Of a stretch of DNA of 64,000 nt, positions 48,333-57,935 are shown one piece after another. Source of the DNA: Microbacterium sp. ProA8 (GTDB taxonomy: Bacteria; Actinomycetota; Actinomycetes; Actinomycetales; Microbacteriaceae). A program made the position numbers and the translations under genes. The DNA is taken from positions 2,852,001 to 2,916,000 of the forward strand of contig NZ_CP157000.1 of assembly GCF_039905635.1 (NCBI RefSeq), in the 5' to 3' direction. The notes beneath the pieces are model-generated. The model saw nothing but the letters and a program-made list of their open reading frames with translations. It did no database searches and had not been told where the DNA came from. The first letter of the stretch is position 1. Each line of letters opens with the position of its first letter.

Positions 48333-48389
48333 CCGGGGCGCGCCGCGCACGGCGTTCTGAAAAGCCCCGTCCAACCGGGCAAAAGCAGA

Positions 48390-48414
48390 AGGCCCCCGCG
48401 CTGCGGGAGCCTTC
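48390..48414. terminator. Bidirectional terminator between macro gene and tRNA-Ala
   Basis: An 11-bp stem (AAGGCCCCCGC with GCGGGAGCCTT, one G-U pair) with a GCT loop is followed by CTTTCT on the plus strand and by CTGCTTTTG on the minus strand. It can serve the convergent macro-domain gene and tRNA. Confidence 0.75.
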
Positions 48415-48421
48415 TTTCTGG

Positions 48422-48494
48422 TGGACCTGAGGGGAATCGAACCCCTGACCTCCTCGATGCGAACGAGGCGCGCTACCAACTGCGCTACAGGCCC
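48422..48494 (-). tRNA. tRNA-Ala (anticodon CGC)
   Basis: A 73-nt cloverleaf. Acceptor GGGCCTG pairs with CAGGTCC. The D arm is GCGC...GCGC. The anticodon stem CCTCG/CGAGG has the loop TTCGCAT, giving CGC. The T arm is AGGGG/CCCCT with TTCGATT. The discriminator is A and CCA is not encoded. It decodes GCG, an abundant alanine codon in this GC-rich genome. Confidence 0.95.
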
Positions 48495-48560
48495 GTGAAC
48501 CTCAGAAACACTATCACGGTTCGAGGTCCGCCCCGAATCCGGGGGACCCCTCGGAAGACC

Positions 48561-49616
48561 CTATTCGCCGGACGCGCGGCGGGTCAGCAGCTGGCGGACA
48601 TGCGCCTCGATCTCGGCGTCGTCGACGTATCTCATGCGGGTGTAGACCGAGTCGGCGGATGCTTCCCGGGCGACCCGAGCAGTGTCGATCGACGGCGGCT
48701 GCTGGGTCTCGGTCCGGGCCAGCATGGCCTGCTCGAGAGCGGCCTGCCGCAGGGCCGCACGTGCGGCCTCGGCATCCAGCACGGCGGCGGCACGTGACCC
48801 GGCCGACGCCGTCAGCGGGCGCGGCAGGTCGCGCGGAGCCCATTCCCGCTGCTCCCGCTCGAGCGCGACGTCCTGCAATTCGGCGGCGCGCAGGGCGGCG
48901 GCCCGCTGCTCGGAGGCACGGCGGGGTACGGCATCCGTCTGCCGCACGGCCGCACGCGCCGCGACACGGGACAGGCGATGAAGTGTGATGCCCGACACCA
49001 TCACGAGACCGACGCCCACCCACAGCAGCGTCTGGACACCCGCGGTCAGAGTCTCGAACACACCCCAGGCGGCGAGCCCGAGACCGCCGAGACCCACGAG
49101 CGTCGCGACGAGGCGGAAGATGCGGCGTACGCGCGCGCGGCGCGCGGCAGGGATCGCGCGCGCGGCGGCGAGCTCGGCACGCGCAGCCTCCTCGGCCGAT
49201 GCGCGCGCGGCGCGTGCGCGCTCGAGGTCCACACGGGCGGCCGCCTCGGCGGCGACGCGCTCGGTGCGGGCGCGCTCGCGCTCGAGCCGCGCAGTGGCTT
49301 CGGCCACCTCACGCTCGGTCCGGGCACGCTCGAGGTCGACGCGCGCCTCTTCGAGTGCCGCATGCTCCCGTTCGGCGAGTGCGCGCTTGGCGAGCCGCTG
49401 CTGCGCAGCAGCGGTGCGGGCGTTGAGCTCGAGCCGCACTTCTTCCGGCGTCTCGCTCGTCTCGGCGAGCACGCGCAGGGCCTGGTTCAGGCGGACGGCG
49501 TTGCGCTCGGCCGCGTCGAACTGACGGCGACTGTGCCACGACGGGAGCAGGTAGACGAGCCACAAGACCACGGCGACGAGAACGATCACTCCCCCGCCCC
49601 ATACCTGCCCGCCCAT
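48561..49616 (-). CDS. Membrane protein with long coiled coil (unknown function)
   Basis: A 351-residue protein. An N-terminal membrane anchor (VIVLVAVVLWLVYLLPSW, about 10-27) is followed by a highly charged Ala/Arg/Glu helix of about 140 residues (REHAALEEARVDLERARTER and similar heptads), two central membrane helices (about 165-205) and a second Ala/Arg/Glu-rich helical tail. The DNA is itself repetitive because of the heptads. I recall Microbacteriaceae homologues labelled large exoprotein, which is not informative. The ATG at 49616 gives MGGQVWGGGVIVLV; an upstream in-frame start is less likely. Confidence 0.78.
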   Translation of the reverse strand: MGGQVWGGGVIVLVAVVLWLVYLLPSWHSRRQFDAAERNAVRLNQALRVLAETSETPEEVRLELNARTAAAQQRLAKRALAEREHAALEEARVDLERARTEREVAEATARLERERARTERVAAEAAARVDLERARAARASAEEAARAELAAARAIPAARRARVRRIFRLVATLVGLGGLGLAAWGVFETLTAGVQTLLWVGVGLVMVSGITLHRLSRVAARAAVRQTDAVPRRASEQRAAALRAAELQDVALEREQREWAPRDLPRPLTASAGSRAAAVLDAEAARAALRQAALEQAMLARTETQQPPSIDTARVAREASADSVYTRMRYVDDAEIEAHVRQLLTRRASGE

Positions 49617-49737
49617 GCAGACCACGGTATGCGACGGATGCCGGAGCCCTCGGCACCCGCGGGCGTGTCCCTCAACCCCGCCCGGCGTCCGGACGTGACC
49701 TGAATACTCGAGATAGCGCGTCCCGAGGCCTCGATCG

Positions 49738-50367
49738 CTACGCGTGCAGGCGGTCGCTGGGCGGCACGGTGGCGGCGTCCTGGGGTGCCCGGCCCGACAC
49801 CCAGCGCTGGAGCACTCCCTCGGGCACGTCCTCGCGCACCAGGGCGAACGCGTAGTGGTCGCGCCAGTCGCCGTCGATGTGGATGAACCGCCGCCGCAGC
49901 CCCTCGTAGCGGAAGCCGAGCTTCTCGACCACGCGCAGGCTGGCGCGATTCTCGGGACGGATGCAGATCTCCATGCGGTGCAGGCGCAGCTCCGAGAAGC
50001 AGACGTCGGTGGCGAGCGCGACGGCGGTCGGCGTGATGCCTCGGCCCGCGAACCGCTCGCTGACCCAGTACCCGATCGTGGCGGAGGCCAGCGAGCCGCG
50101 CGCGATGCCCCACACGTTCAGCTGGCCCGCGATCTCACCGTCGGACTCCATGACGAAGGGCACGCCTGCGCCGTCGCGATACTGCTGCAGCAGCCGGCGT
50201 ACGCCCATCCGCATGTCGAACGACACCGGCCCGTCGGGGCTGGTCGCCTCCCACGGGCGCAGCCAGCCGCGATTGGACAGCAGCTCGTTCTGCAGCACGC
50301 GCGCGTCGCGCTGGCGCACGAGCCGGATGGCCACCGAGCCATGCCTGCGGGGAGCCGACAGATCCAC
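49738..50367 (-). CDS. GNAT acetyltransferase, RimJ/RimL-like
   Basis: A 209-residue N-acetyltransferase. IRLVRQRDARVLQNELLSNR opens the domain, IGYWVSERFAGRGITPTAVA (about 102-121) carries the acetyl-CoA-binding R/Q-x-x-G-x-G/A loop, and PENRASLRVVEKLGFRYEGL (about 139-158) is the typical RimJ/RimL end. It probably acetylates protein N-termini or amines; the target is unknown. The GTG at 50367 follows GGGAG at good spacing. It lies 34 bases after galU on the same strand. Confidence 0.86.
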   Translation of the reverse strand: MDLSAPRRHGSVAIRLVRQRDARVLQNELLSNRGWLRPWEATSPDGPVSFDMRMGVRRLLQQYRDGAGVPFVMESDGEIAGQLNVWGIARGSLASATIGYWVSERFAGRGITPTAVALATDVCFSELRLHRMEICIRPENRASLRVVEKLGFRYEGLRRRFIHIDGDWRDHYAFALVREDVPEGVLQRWVSGRAPQDAATVPPSDRLHA

Positions 50368-50401
50368 GAGACTCCCTCGAACGGGCGGCGCGATCCGGAG
50401 A

Positions 50402-51289
<888 letters not shown>

Positions 51290-51370
51290 CTTCCGAGTCT
51301 AGACGTGACGCCGCCGCGGCCGATTTCGCGCGCGACCGGGAGCGGAGCCGCGCGCCGTAGAATCGACACC

Positions 51371-51967
51371 ATGTCCGACGCCATCGCCGATGCGAAGCGC
51401 GCCCTGCGCGCAGAGCTTCGCGAGCGCCGCCAGCTGATCACCCCGCAGGCCCGCGAACTCGCCGAGGCCGGCATACAGGCTCAGCTGGACGCCCTCGTCG
51501 CCGAGCACGGCGCCGAGGCGATCTCCTGCTTCCTGTCCATCACCACCGAACCCGGCACACGTTCTTTCGTGACGGATGCCGTGGCCCGCGGCATCCGTGT
51601 CCTGCTTCCGGTGACGCGCACCGACGGCCTGCTGGACTGGGCGGTCGCCACCCCCGAGGGCGACATCGCCGAGGGGATGTTCGGACTCCCCGAGCCCGTC
51701 GGGGAGCTGCTCGGACCGATCGCCGTCAACGACGTCGACCTGCTGATCATCCCCGCCGCCGCGGTCGATCGCACCGGGATGCGCCTCGGCTGGGGCCGGG
51801 GCTTCTACGACAAGACCATCGGGTCGATGGAGCGCTGCCCTCCCGTGTACGCGGTCGTCTTCGACTCCGAGTTCGTCGACGAGCTTCCGAGCGACGAACT
51901 CGATCAGCGCGTCACCGGCGTCGTCACGCCCACGCGCACCATCACCCTCGCGCCCACCCGGCGCTGA
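51371..51967 (+). CDS. 5-formyltetrahydrofolate cyclo-ligase
   Basis: A 198-residue enzyme that converts 5-formyl-THF to 5,10-methenyl-THF using ATP. The basic N-terminus KRALRAELRERRQL (9-22), TTEPGTRSF (about 58-66), LLIIPAAAVDRTGMRLGWGR (about 125-144) and GFYDKTI (about 146-152) are the family signature. It is the first gene of a run with fmdB-like and mscL genes, an arrangement common in actinobacteria. Confidence 0.94.
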   Translation: MSDAIADAKRALRAELRERRQLITPQARELAEAGIQAQLDALVAEHGAEAISCFLSITTEPGTRSFVTDAVARGIRVLLPVTRTDGLLDWAVATPEGDIAEGMFGLPEPVGELLGPIAVNDVDLLIIPAAAVDRTGMRLGWGRGFYDKTIGSMERCPPVYAVVFDSEFVDELPSDELDQRVTGVVTPTRTITLAPTRR

Positions 51968-51986
51968 TACCCACCGAGAGAGCCCC

Positions 51987-52286
51987 ATGCCCACCTACGC
52001 CTACGCCTGCAAGCAGTGCGGTCACCGCTTCGACGCGGTGCAGTCCTTCGCCGACCCGACCCTCACCGAGTGCCCCGAGTGCGGCGGCGTTCTGCGCAAG
52101 CAGTACGGCTCGATCGGCGTGACCTTCAACGGCTCCGGCTTCTACCGCACCGACTCCCGCGCGGGCGCCAAGACCGGCGGAGCCGCTTCGAGCGGGGGGA
52201 CGGATGCCTCGAGTGGCGCCTCCTCGTCGACTTCGACATCATCGAAGTCCGAGGCGAAGGCCTCACCCGCGTCGTCCGGATCCTGA
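51987..52286 (+). CDS. FmdB-family zinc-ribbon protein
   Basis: A 99-residue protein. MPTYAYACKQCGHRFDAVQS (1-20) and TECPECGGVLRKQYG (27-41) give two CxxC pairs of the FmdB/CxxC_CxxC_SSSS zinc ribbon. The C-terminal half is a Gly/Ser/Ala-rich low-complexity tail (about 55-99). The function is unknown; the gene is often next to 5-FCL and mscL. Confidence 0.93.
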   Translation: MPTYAYACKQCGHRFDAVQSFADPTLTECPECGGVLRKQYGSIGVTFNGSGFYRTDSRAGAKTGGAASSGGTDASSGASSSTSTSSKSEAKASPASSGS

Positions 52287-52329
52287 CGGTCTCGAGCCCC
52301 CGGCGCGGTCGACACCCAGGGGGGTATCC

Positions 52330-52746
52330 GTGATCAAGGGCTTCAAAGAGTTCATCCTGCGCGGCAACGTCATCGACCTCGCGGTCGCCGTCGTCATCGG
52401 CGCCGCGTTCACCGCGATCGTCAACGCCATCGTCGAGGGGCTGATCAATCCGCTGATCGCCCTCGTGTTCCAGGCGGACAGCCTGAACGACGTCGTCATC
52501 GCCGTGCCGAACATCCGGGGCGGCACGACCGACTTCGGGATCGGTCTCATCCTCGCCGCGGTCATCAACTTCCTCGCGGTCGCCGTGGTGGTCTACTTCG
52601 TCTTCGTATACCCGATGAACCGGGTCAAGGACCGCGCCGCGGCGAAGGCCGGTGTGACGCCTGCTGACGAAGAGCCGAAGCTGCCAACCGAGCAGGAGCT
52701 CCTCGTGCAGATCCGCGACCTCCTCGAGACGTCCCCCGGTCGTTGA
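52330..52746 (+). CDS. mscL: Large-conductance mechanosensitive channel MscL
   Basis: A 138-residue membrane channel that opens under osmotic down-shock. IKGFKEFILRGNVIDLAVAV (2-21) and VIGAAFTAIVNAIVEGLINP (22-41) are the N-terminal helix and pore helix M1, a periplasmic loop follows, then M2 (ILAAVINFLAVAVVVYFVFV, about 77-96) and a charged cytoplasmic helix (EQELLVQIRDLLE). The start is GTG. The last codons and the stop (CGT-TGA) are supplied by the first copy of a dispersed repeat. Confidence 0.95.
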   Translation: MIKGFKEFILRGNVIDLAVAVVIGAAFTAIVNAIVEGLINPLIALVFQADSLNDVVIAVPNIRGGTTDFGIGLILAAVINFLAVAVVVYFVFVYPMNRVKDRAAAKAGVTPADEEPKLPTEQELLVQIRDLLETSPGR

Positions 52747-53008
52747 GCGAGCGCAGCGAGACGAAACGCCCCGCACCCGGCGCGCCACAGCGGCTCAACG
52801 CGTTTCGTCTCGCTCGCTGGCGCTCCCTCGCTCAACGACCGGAGCTTGGTCTCGATCGTTGAGCGAGCGCAGCGAGACGAAACGCCCTGCACCCGGCGCG
52901 CCACAGCGGCTCAACGCGTTTCGTCTCGCTCGCTGGCGCTCCCTCGCTCAACGACCGGAGCTTGGTCTCGGTCGTTGAGCGAGCGAGGAACGAGCGAGAC
53001 GAAACGCC
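52739..53008. repeat. 116-bp tandem array of hairpin-forming dispersed repeats at the mscL end
   Basis: GTCGTTGAGCGAGCGCAGCG at about 52739, 52855 and 52971 marks two full 116-bp units plus a partial third. Within each unit the inverted copy GCGTTTCGTCTCGCTCGCTG ... CTCGCTCAACGACC can pair with it into a long hairpin. The mscL TGA is inside the first copy. Confidence 0.92.
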
Positions 53009-53030
53009 CGCACCCGGCGCACAGTCCCGG

Positions 53031-53231
53031 TCAGTAGTGCGGGGGGACGTCGCGCCGCAGGCGCTCGTCGTTCGGCCCGGAGGAGCCCGGAGTCGGGTCG
53101 GGCGCCGCGGCCTCGGCATCCGTCGTCTCGTCCCCCGGTACGGGCTCGGCGCTCGTGCCGGGCGCGGGTGTCAGCTTCGCGCGGCGTGAGCCCTGGACCC
53201 GCTCGATGCGCTGACGGTCACTCGACGACAT
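53031..53231 (-). CDS. Small conserved hypothetical protein (66 aa)
   Basis: A 66-residue acidic, Pro-rich protein beginning MSSSDRQRIERVQGSRRAKL and ending NDERLRRDVPPHY. No known domain is seen. It overlaps the 3' end of the large helicase-like gene by 14 bases, so it is probably translated from the same mRNA. I recall a similar C-terminus in other Microbacteriaceae, which supports a real gene, but that is memory rather than a search. Confidence 0.62.
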   Translation of the reverse strand: MSSSDRQRIERVQGSRRAKLTPAPGTSAEPVPGDETTDAEAAAPDPTPGSSGPNDERLRRDVPPHY

Positions 53232-56200
53232 CGATCGGCTGGGTCTCGTTGTCGACCCGGGGCGCGTCAGGCGGCACGCCCAGCATCGCCGCGATGCGCT
53301 GGGCGACGTCGGCGGGGTCGCGGTACAGGTCGAACGAGTGCACGCGCACGTAGTGCCAGCCGAGGCGCCGCAGGATCTGGGGGCGCAGGCGCAGGGACTC
53401 GCGCAGCGACTCGCCGATCGTCTCGGGATCGCTCTCGACCACGACGGCCTTGCCGTCGTACTGCGCGACGAGCGGCAGCAGACCGCGATAGTGCACGTCG
53501 ACCGAGAGTCCCGCACGGCGAAGCTCGCGGGCGAGCGCCCTGGTCAGCGGATCCGCGAGGTCTTCGAGCCGCGCCTCGCGCGAGCGCGCGGCGATGCCGC
53601 CGAGGATCGCCATGAGCGTCGCGGCGCCGTACTCGAGGCGCCCCTCGTCGAAGGCGGACGGGCGGATCGACGACACGATCACCATCGACCGTCGCGCGCG
53701 CGTCATGCCCACCGTGAGCAGCCGCTCGCCGTCCGGTGACGACAGGTCGCCGAAGTCGCTCAGCACGCGGCCGTGCTTGGTGAGGCCGAAGCCGAGCGAG
53801 AACACCACGCGGTCGCGGCTCTCGGCGACCGACTCCTCGAGGGTGAGCACGGCGAAGGGCTCGGCGGTGTCGCGCGAGACGAAGTCGGCCACGTCGGAGC
53901 GCCCCGCGAACGCGGCCTCGACGGCGCCGCGGATGCGCTCGGCGTGCCGCGCGCTCGCGGTGACGACCATGAGCGACTCGTTCCCCCGGTTGACCGCGTG
54001 CTCCACCACGAGCGTCACGACGCGCGCCACCTCGGAGTCGGGGCTCTCGACGGCGCCGGTGATGGGATCGGGTGCCCCGTGGCCGCCCTCGACGTAGTCG
54101 ACGGCGAGGCTGCCGCGGCCGAGGTACGAGCCGGCCCAGGGCAGCGACACGAGTTCGCCGCCGTAGAACGCGTCGTTGACGAGCGCCGCCAGGTCCTCGC
54201 CGCCCGCGCGGTAGCTGCGGGTGAGCGTCTCGACCGGCAGCAGCTCGGCGAGCCGCTCGAACACGCTCGTCCCGTCGAAGGGCACCTCGTCGTCCGCGCC
54301 CTCGGCGGGCGCGCCGTTCCCATGGCCCGTGCCGTTGCTCGCCCCGTTGCTCGGAGGCGGCGTGGGGGCATCCGACGCCACGTGGCCGGCGGCGACGCGG
54401 AACGGCGTCGGCTTCTGCGTGACCGGGTCCCCGAACGCCACGACCTGGCTGCCTCGGCGGAGCGCCGGTGCGGCCTCGGCGAGGCAGAGGGCTCCGGCAT
54501 CCGCGAGGATCACGACGTCGAACGCGACGGCGTCGGGAATGCGCGGCACCTCGTACGGCGACGCCAGCCACACCGGCGCCAGCGTCCGCGAGAGCGTGGG
54601 CGCGACGGTCGCGAGTTCGGCAGGGGTGATCGCGCCGCGCTTCAGCGCCTGCTTGAGCCCGGCGGCCTCGTCCGCATGGTCGACGATCCCGATGCGCCAC
54701 TGGGTGGCGAGATGGGCGGCGAGAAGGGGACCGGATGCCGCGGCATGGGCCTCGTCGACGAGCCGGAAGTCCCGCTCCAGCCGGTCGACGACGGCGGTGT
54801 TGGCACCCAGCACCGCGCGGTCGGTGCGCAGCAGCAGCTCGAGTGCGGACTGCCACCACGCGTACTCGAGCTCGGCCGCCACCTCATCCTCGGGCACGTG
54901 GCGCACCGACAGCTCGAGCAGGAGGGGCTCGAGGCCCATCGCCGCGAGCTCGGTGCGCAGCGTCGCACGCTCCTTGAGGTTGTCGAACACGTCGGAGTCG
55001 GCGGCGAGGCCGGCGAGCGTGCGCACCAGGTGCTTCACGGGCAGCGTCGCGAGCCGGTCGGGGTCGGTGCGGCCGAGGGCCGCGTCGAGTTCGCCGAGCT
55101 CGGCATCCACCCGCTGCCACGCCACCTGCACGTCGGCGAGTCCCAGCGGCAGTTCGGGGGTGACGCCGGTCTCGACGTACCGCTGCCACTCGGTGCGCTG
55201 CTGCTGGATGCGCACGAGCGCCTCGTACATGTCGGGCACGTGCACGCCGGGGCGCAGGTACTCGCGCGACAGCCGACGCAGGCGACGGCGGTTGGCGCCG
55301 GTCATCTCCGGCGCCTCGCGCCGGGGCGCGTGCGCCTGGATCAGCTCGCCGAGCGGGCGCTCGAAGACGGTGAGGCTGAACCGGTCGAGCGAGTCGCGGA
55401 TGCCGCGCAGCAGGCGCAGGTACACCCCGAGCTCTGCGATGGTCTGGAAGGGACGCATGCGCGTCTGCGCGATGAGTTCGTAGCCGCGCTCCAGCAGCGT
55501 GGGCACGTCGCTGCGGTGCAGCTTGCCGGCCAGCGCGTGGGCGCCGCGGGCCTCTTCCACCGTCGTGAACGTGACGCCGTACCAGGGCGAGTCGTCAGGG
55601 CCGAAGCGGAACTCGCCCAGCCGGGCCGCCGCGGCGAGCTTGGCTGCGGCATCCTGTCGCGTCGTCGCCAGGCGCTCGAGCGCCTCCGCGTCGAAGCGGG
55701 CCTCGGTCACCGGTGTGCCGCCCTGCTCGGTGAGCCGCGAAAGCTCGCGCAGGATGTCGAGCACCGATACCCCGAACGACGGATGCCGCGCCGTCACGGC
55801 GCCGCGGTAGTCCCGGAGCACGCCACGCAGGCGCACCAGCGCATCGTCGATGTCGGAGACCTTGGGCGCCTGGGCCTTCTCGTTGCGGCCGATCGCACGG
55901 ATGAGGTCACGCTGCAGGCGGTCGGGCGAGACCGCGAGGCCTGGAAGCCCGATGCCGGCGAGCCGGTGCCGCACGCCGTCGAGGGTCGAGCGCCGCGCGC
56001 TCACCACGAGGACCCGCTTGCCGTCGCGCACCAGCGCGCCCACGGCGTTGATCACGGTCTGCGTGCCGCCGGTGCCGGGCAGCGTGTGGACGACCAGCGA
56101 CTGACCGTCGGTCACGCGCGCGAGCACGCGCTCCTGCTCGGAGTCGGCGTCGAGCAGCAGCATGTCGGCGGCGGGAGGGCGCTCGTCGGGACTGGTGGGA

Positions 56201-57015
56201 ACGGGTCCACGGCGGTGGAGCGTGAGCGACTCGCGGTCGGCGACGTGACCCGCCAGGGCGTTCAGCACGCGGTGATCGAGGTCTGCCGCGTCGAGCGCCA
56301 TGTCGCCCCCGACGTCGGCGAAGCTCGACACCAGCAGGCGGGGCTTCACGACGAAGCTCTCGCTGGACGCCGTCAGCGCACGGATGTGGTCGATCACCGG
56401 CTGCGGCTTGAAGACGCCGTTGTCGTAGGCCAAGGCGGCGAGGCCGCCGGCGTCGATCATGATCCCGAAGTGGGTGTGCATCGCACGGATGAGCTCAGGG
56501 TTGACCGAGAACGTCCCGTGCAGCTTGAGCTCGAAGTCGCCGTGGTGGCGCCGGATCGCCAGCGGCCGCAGCAGCACGGGCGCACTCCAGCCGATCCCGC
56601 CCACACGCCAGTTCGCGAGGCCGACGGCGAGGCGCACGGCGTCGAGGCCGCGCGTGGTGCGCAGCTCCTGATCCTTCGCGGTGATGCGCTCGGCGGCCAG
56701 CCTCGCGTTGCGCAGCGCCACCTCGTCGCGGAAGAGGTTGGACAGCAGCGTCGAGCGGCCGGTGATGAACTGCGGAAGGCTCCCGGGATGCGCCTTCGTG
56801 ATCTCGATCGAGGCGTCCTGGCCGTCCGAGAAGTGCAGCAGCGTCGAGCGGCCGCCCAGGGCGGCCGACTGCTGGCGGAGCCGGTCGCGCTCGGACTCGG
56901 CGACGTGCACCACGGTGACGTCCGGATCGGCGAGACCCAGATCACCCGGGGTCACGTCGTACCCGCGCTCGGCGTCTTCTGAGCCCAGCACGGCGCTCCG
57001 TTCTGCTCGCCACAC
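53218..57015 (-). CDS. Large helicase/ATPase-like protein with degenerate motifs
   Basis: A 1265-residue protein with superfamily-1 helicase architecture. The Walker A position (about 313-320) reads PGTGGTQT, so the invariant Lys is Gly. The motif II position (about 837) reads ILADAGAL instead of DE-A-Q. A GDPVTQ segment follows and motif VI GMTRARR (about 1105) is intact. The last 100 residues (VESDPETIGE, RRLGWHYVRVHSFDLYRDP) resemble a Vsr-like endonuclease fold. The enzyme may lack ATPase activity. The GTG at 57015 follows AGGG by six bases; a GTG at 57024 is an alternative. It is divergent from the alkyltransferase-like gene and coupled to the 66-aa gene. Confidence 0.82.
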   Translation of the reverse strand: MWRAERSAVLGSEDAERGYDVTPGDLGLADPDVTVVHVAESERDRLRQQSAALGGRSTLLHFSDGQDASIEITKAHPGSLPQFITGRSTLLSNLFRDEVALRNARLAAERITAKDQELRTTRGLDAVRLAVGLANWRVGGIGWSAPVLLRPLAIRRHHGDFELKLHGTFSVNPELIRAMHTHFGIMIDAGGLAALAYDNGVFKPQPVIDHIRALTASSESFVVKPRLLVSSFADVGGDMALDAADLDHRVLNALAGHVADRESLTLHRRGPVPTSPDERPPAADMLLLDADSEQERVLARVTDGQSLVVHTLPGTGGTQTVINAVGALVRDGKRVLVVSARRSTLDGVRHRLAGIGLPGLAVSPDRLQRDLIRAIGRNEKAQAPKVSDIDDALVRLRGVLRDYRGAVTARHPSFGVSVLDILRELSRLTEQGGTPVTEARFDAEALERLATTRQDAAAKLAAAARLGEFRFGPDDSPWYGVTFTTVEEARGAHALAGKLHRSDVPTLLERGYELIAQTRMRPFQTIAELGVYLRLLRGIRDSLDRFSLTVFERPLGELIQAHAPRREAPEMTGANRRRLRRLSREYLRPGVHVPDMYEALVRIQQQRTEWQRYVETGVTPELPLGLADVQVAWQRVDAELGELDAALGRTDPDRLATLPVKHLVRTLAGLAADSDVFDNLKERATLRTELAAMGLEPLLLELSVRHVPEDEVAAELEYAWWQSALELLLRTDRAVLGANTAVVDRLERDFRLVDEAHAAASGPLLAAHLATQWRIGIVDHADEAAGLKQALKRGAITPAELATVAPTLSRTLAPVWLASPYEVPRIPDAVAFDVVILADAGALCLAEAAPALRRGSQVVAFGDPVTQKPTPFRVAAGHVASDAPTPPPSNGASNGTGHGNGAPAEGADDEVPFDGTSVFERLAELLPVETLTRSYRAGGEDLAALVNDAFYGGELVSLPWAGSYLGRGSLAVDYVEGGHGAPDPITGAVESPDSEVARVVTLVVEHAVNRGNESLMVVTASARHAERIRGAVEAAFAGRSDVADFVSRDTAEPFAVLTLEESVAESRDRVVFSLGFGLTKHGRVLSDFGDLSSPDGERLLTVGMTRARRSMVIVSSIRPSAFDEGRLEYGAATLMAILGGIAARSREARLEDLADPLTRALARELRRAGLSVDVHYRGLLPLVAQYDGKAVVVESDPETIGESLRESLRLRPQILRRLGWHYVRVHSFDLYRDPADVAQRIAAMLGVPPDAPRVDNETQPIDVVE

Positions 57016-57198
57016 ACGTGCCACCCTAAAGGCGGGGACTGCCGGGTACTTGCAATGGACCTGAGTTTCGCGGTATTGGACCCGGCTCCGACCGGACCTC
57101 CTCCGCCGGTTCCTCCCCAACACGTGACCGCGCGAGGGTTCCCACAGATCGTCACGAGCACCCGCCGCTGCGTCGGCGCCGCGCGCCAGGATGGTCGC

Positions 57199-57858
57199 AT
57201 GACACCCGAGGACTCCCCCCGTTATCGCGTCCACCCGTCGCCGATCGGCGACATCCTCATCGTCACGACCGCCGACGGCATCGTGACCCTCCATCCCTTC
57301 GACGGCCCCCTGCACGCCGAGGTCGAGCGCGTCGCGCTGCGGCTGCGCGCGCTGCCGATTCCGGACGAGGAGGTGGATGCCGCGGCTGCCGGCTCTGCGG
57401 CCGGTGCAAGCGTCGACGCCACCGGCGTGTTCGACGTGGCGACCGCCCAGCTCGACGAGTACTTCGACGGCGATCGCCACGAGTTCGACCTGCCGCTGGA
57501 CTGGCGGCTGGTGCGAGGTTTCACGCGAGCGGCACTCGAGGCCGTGTGCGACATCCCGTACGGCGAGACCGCGAGCTACGGCGAGGTGGCGATCTCGGCC
57601 GGCATCCCGCGCGCCGCCCGCGCCGTGGGCACCGCGTGCGCGACCACACCGTTCTCGGTGGTGGTCCCGGTGCACCGCGTCGTGCGCGCGGACGGCTCAC
57701 TCGGCGAGTACGGCGGGCGGCCCGAGATGAAGCGGTTCCTCATCGACCTGGAGCAGGGGCCCAGCTTTCCGCCGGCGCCGAGCTCTGTCGACGCGGCGGA
57801 AGCGGGCTCGGTCGGTCCCGGGCGGCCGGTCGACGCCGAGCTGGCGGCGGGCGTGTAG
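57199..57858 (+). CDS. MGMT-like (alkyltransferase-like) protein without the catalytic Cys
   Basis: A 219-residue protein with the full Ogt/MGMT plan. The N-terminal domain is about 1-95. The DNA-binding domain has FTRAALEAVCDIPYGETASY (about 111-130), IPRAARAVGTACATTPF (about 138-154) with the Arg finger, and GEYGGRPEMKRFLIDLE near 172-188. The active site that is normally PCHR reads PVHR (157-160), and the hinge Asn is Thr. It cannot accept an alkyl group on Cys, so it is probably an alkyltransferase-like damage-recognition protein. The ATG at 57199 gives MTPEDSPRYRVHPSPIG. Confidence 0.85.
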   Translation: MTPEDSPRYRVHPSPIGDILIVTTADGIVTLHPFDGPLHAEVERVALRLRALPIPDEEVDAAAAGSAAGASVDATGVFDVATAQLDEYFDGDRHEFDLPLDWRLVRGFTRAALEAVCDIPYGETASYGEVAISAGIPRAARAVGTACATTPFSVVVPVHRVVRADGSLGEYGGRPEMKRFLIDLEQGPSFPPAPSSVDAAEAGSVGPGRPVDAELAAGV

Positions 57859-57935
57859 GCCGCCCGCACGCCGCGAGGCCCGGGGAACGCACACCGGGCC
57901 TCGCACTCCCCAGTGGTAAAGTCGGGGGCCTACGA

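Noticed and set aside
48985..49524. A 179-codon plus-strand Ala/Arg/Ser frame opposite the coiled-coil gene
   Set aside because: It mirrors the heptad-repeat DNA of the minus-strand gene and has no independent coding signs.
53773..56982. A 1069-codon open frame opposite the helicase-like gene
   Set aside because: The composition is Arg/His/Gly/Val-biased as in other antisense frames here and no motif is recognisable; the opposite strand has helicase motifs.
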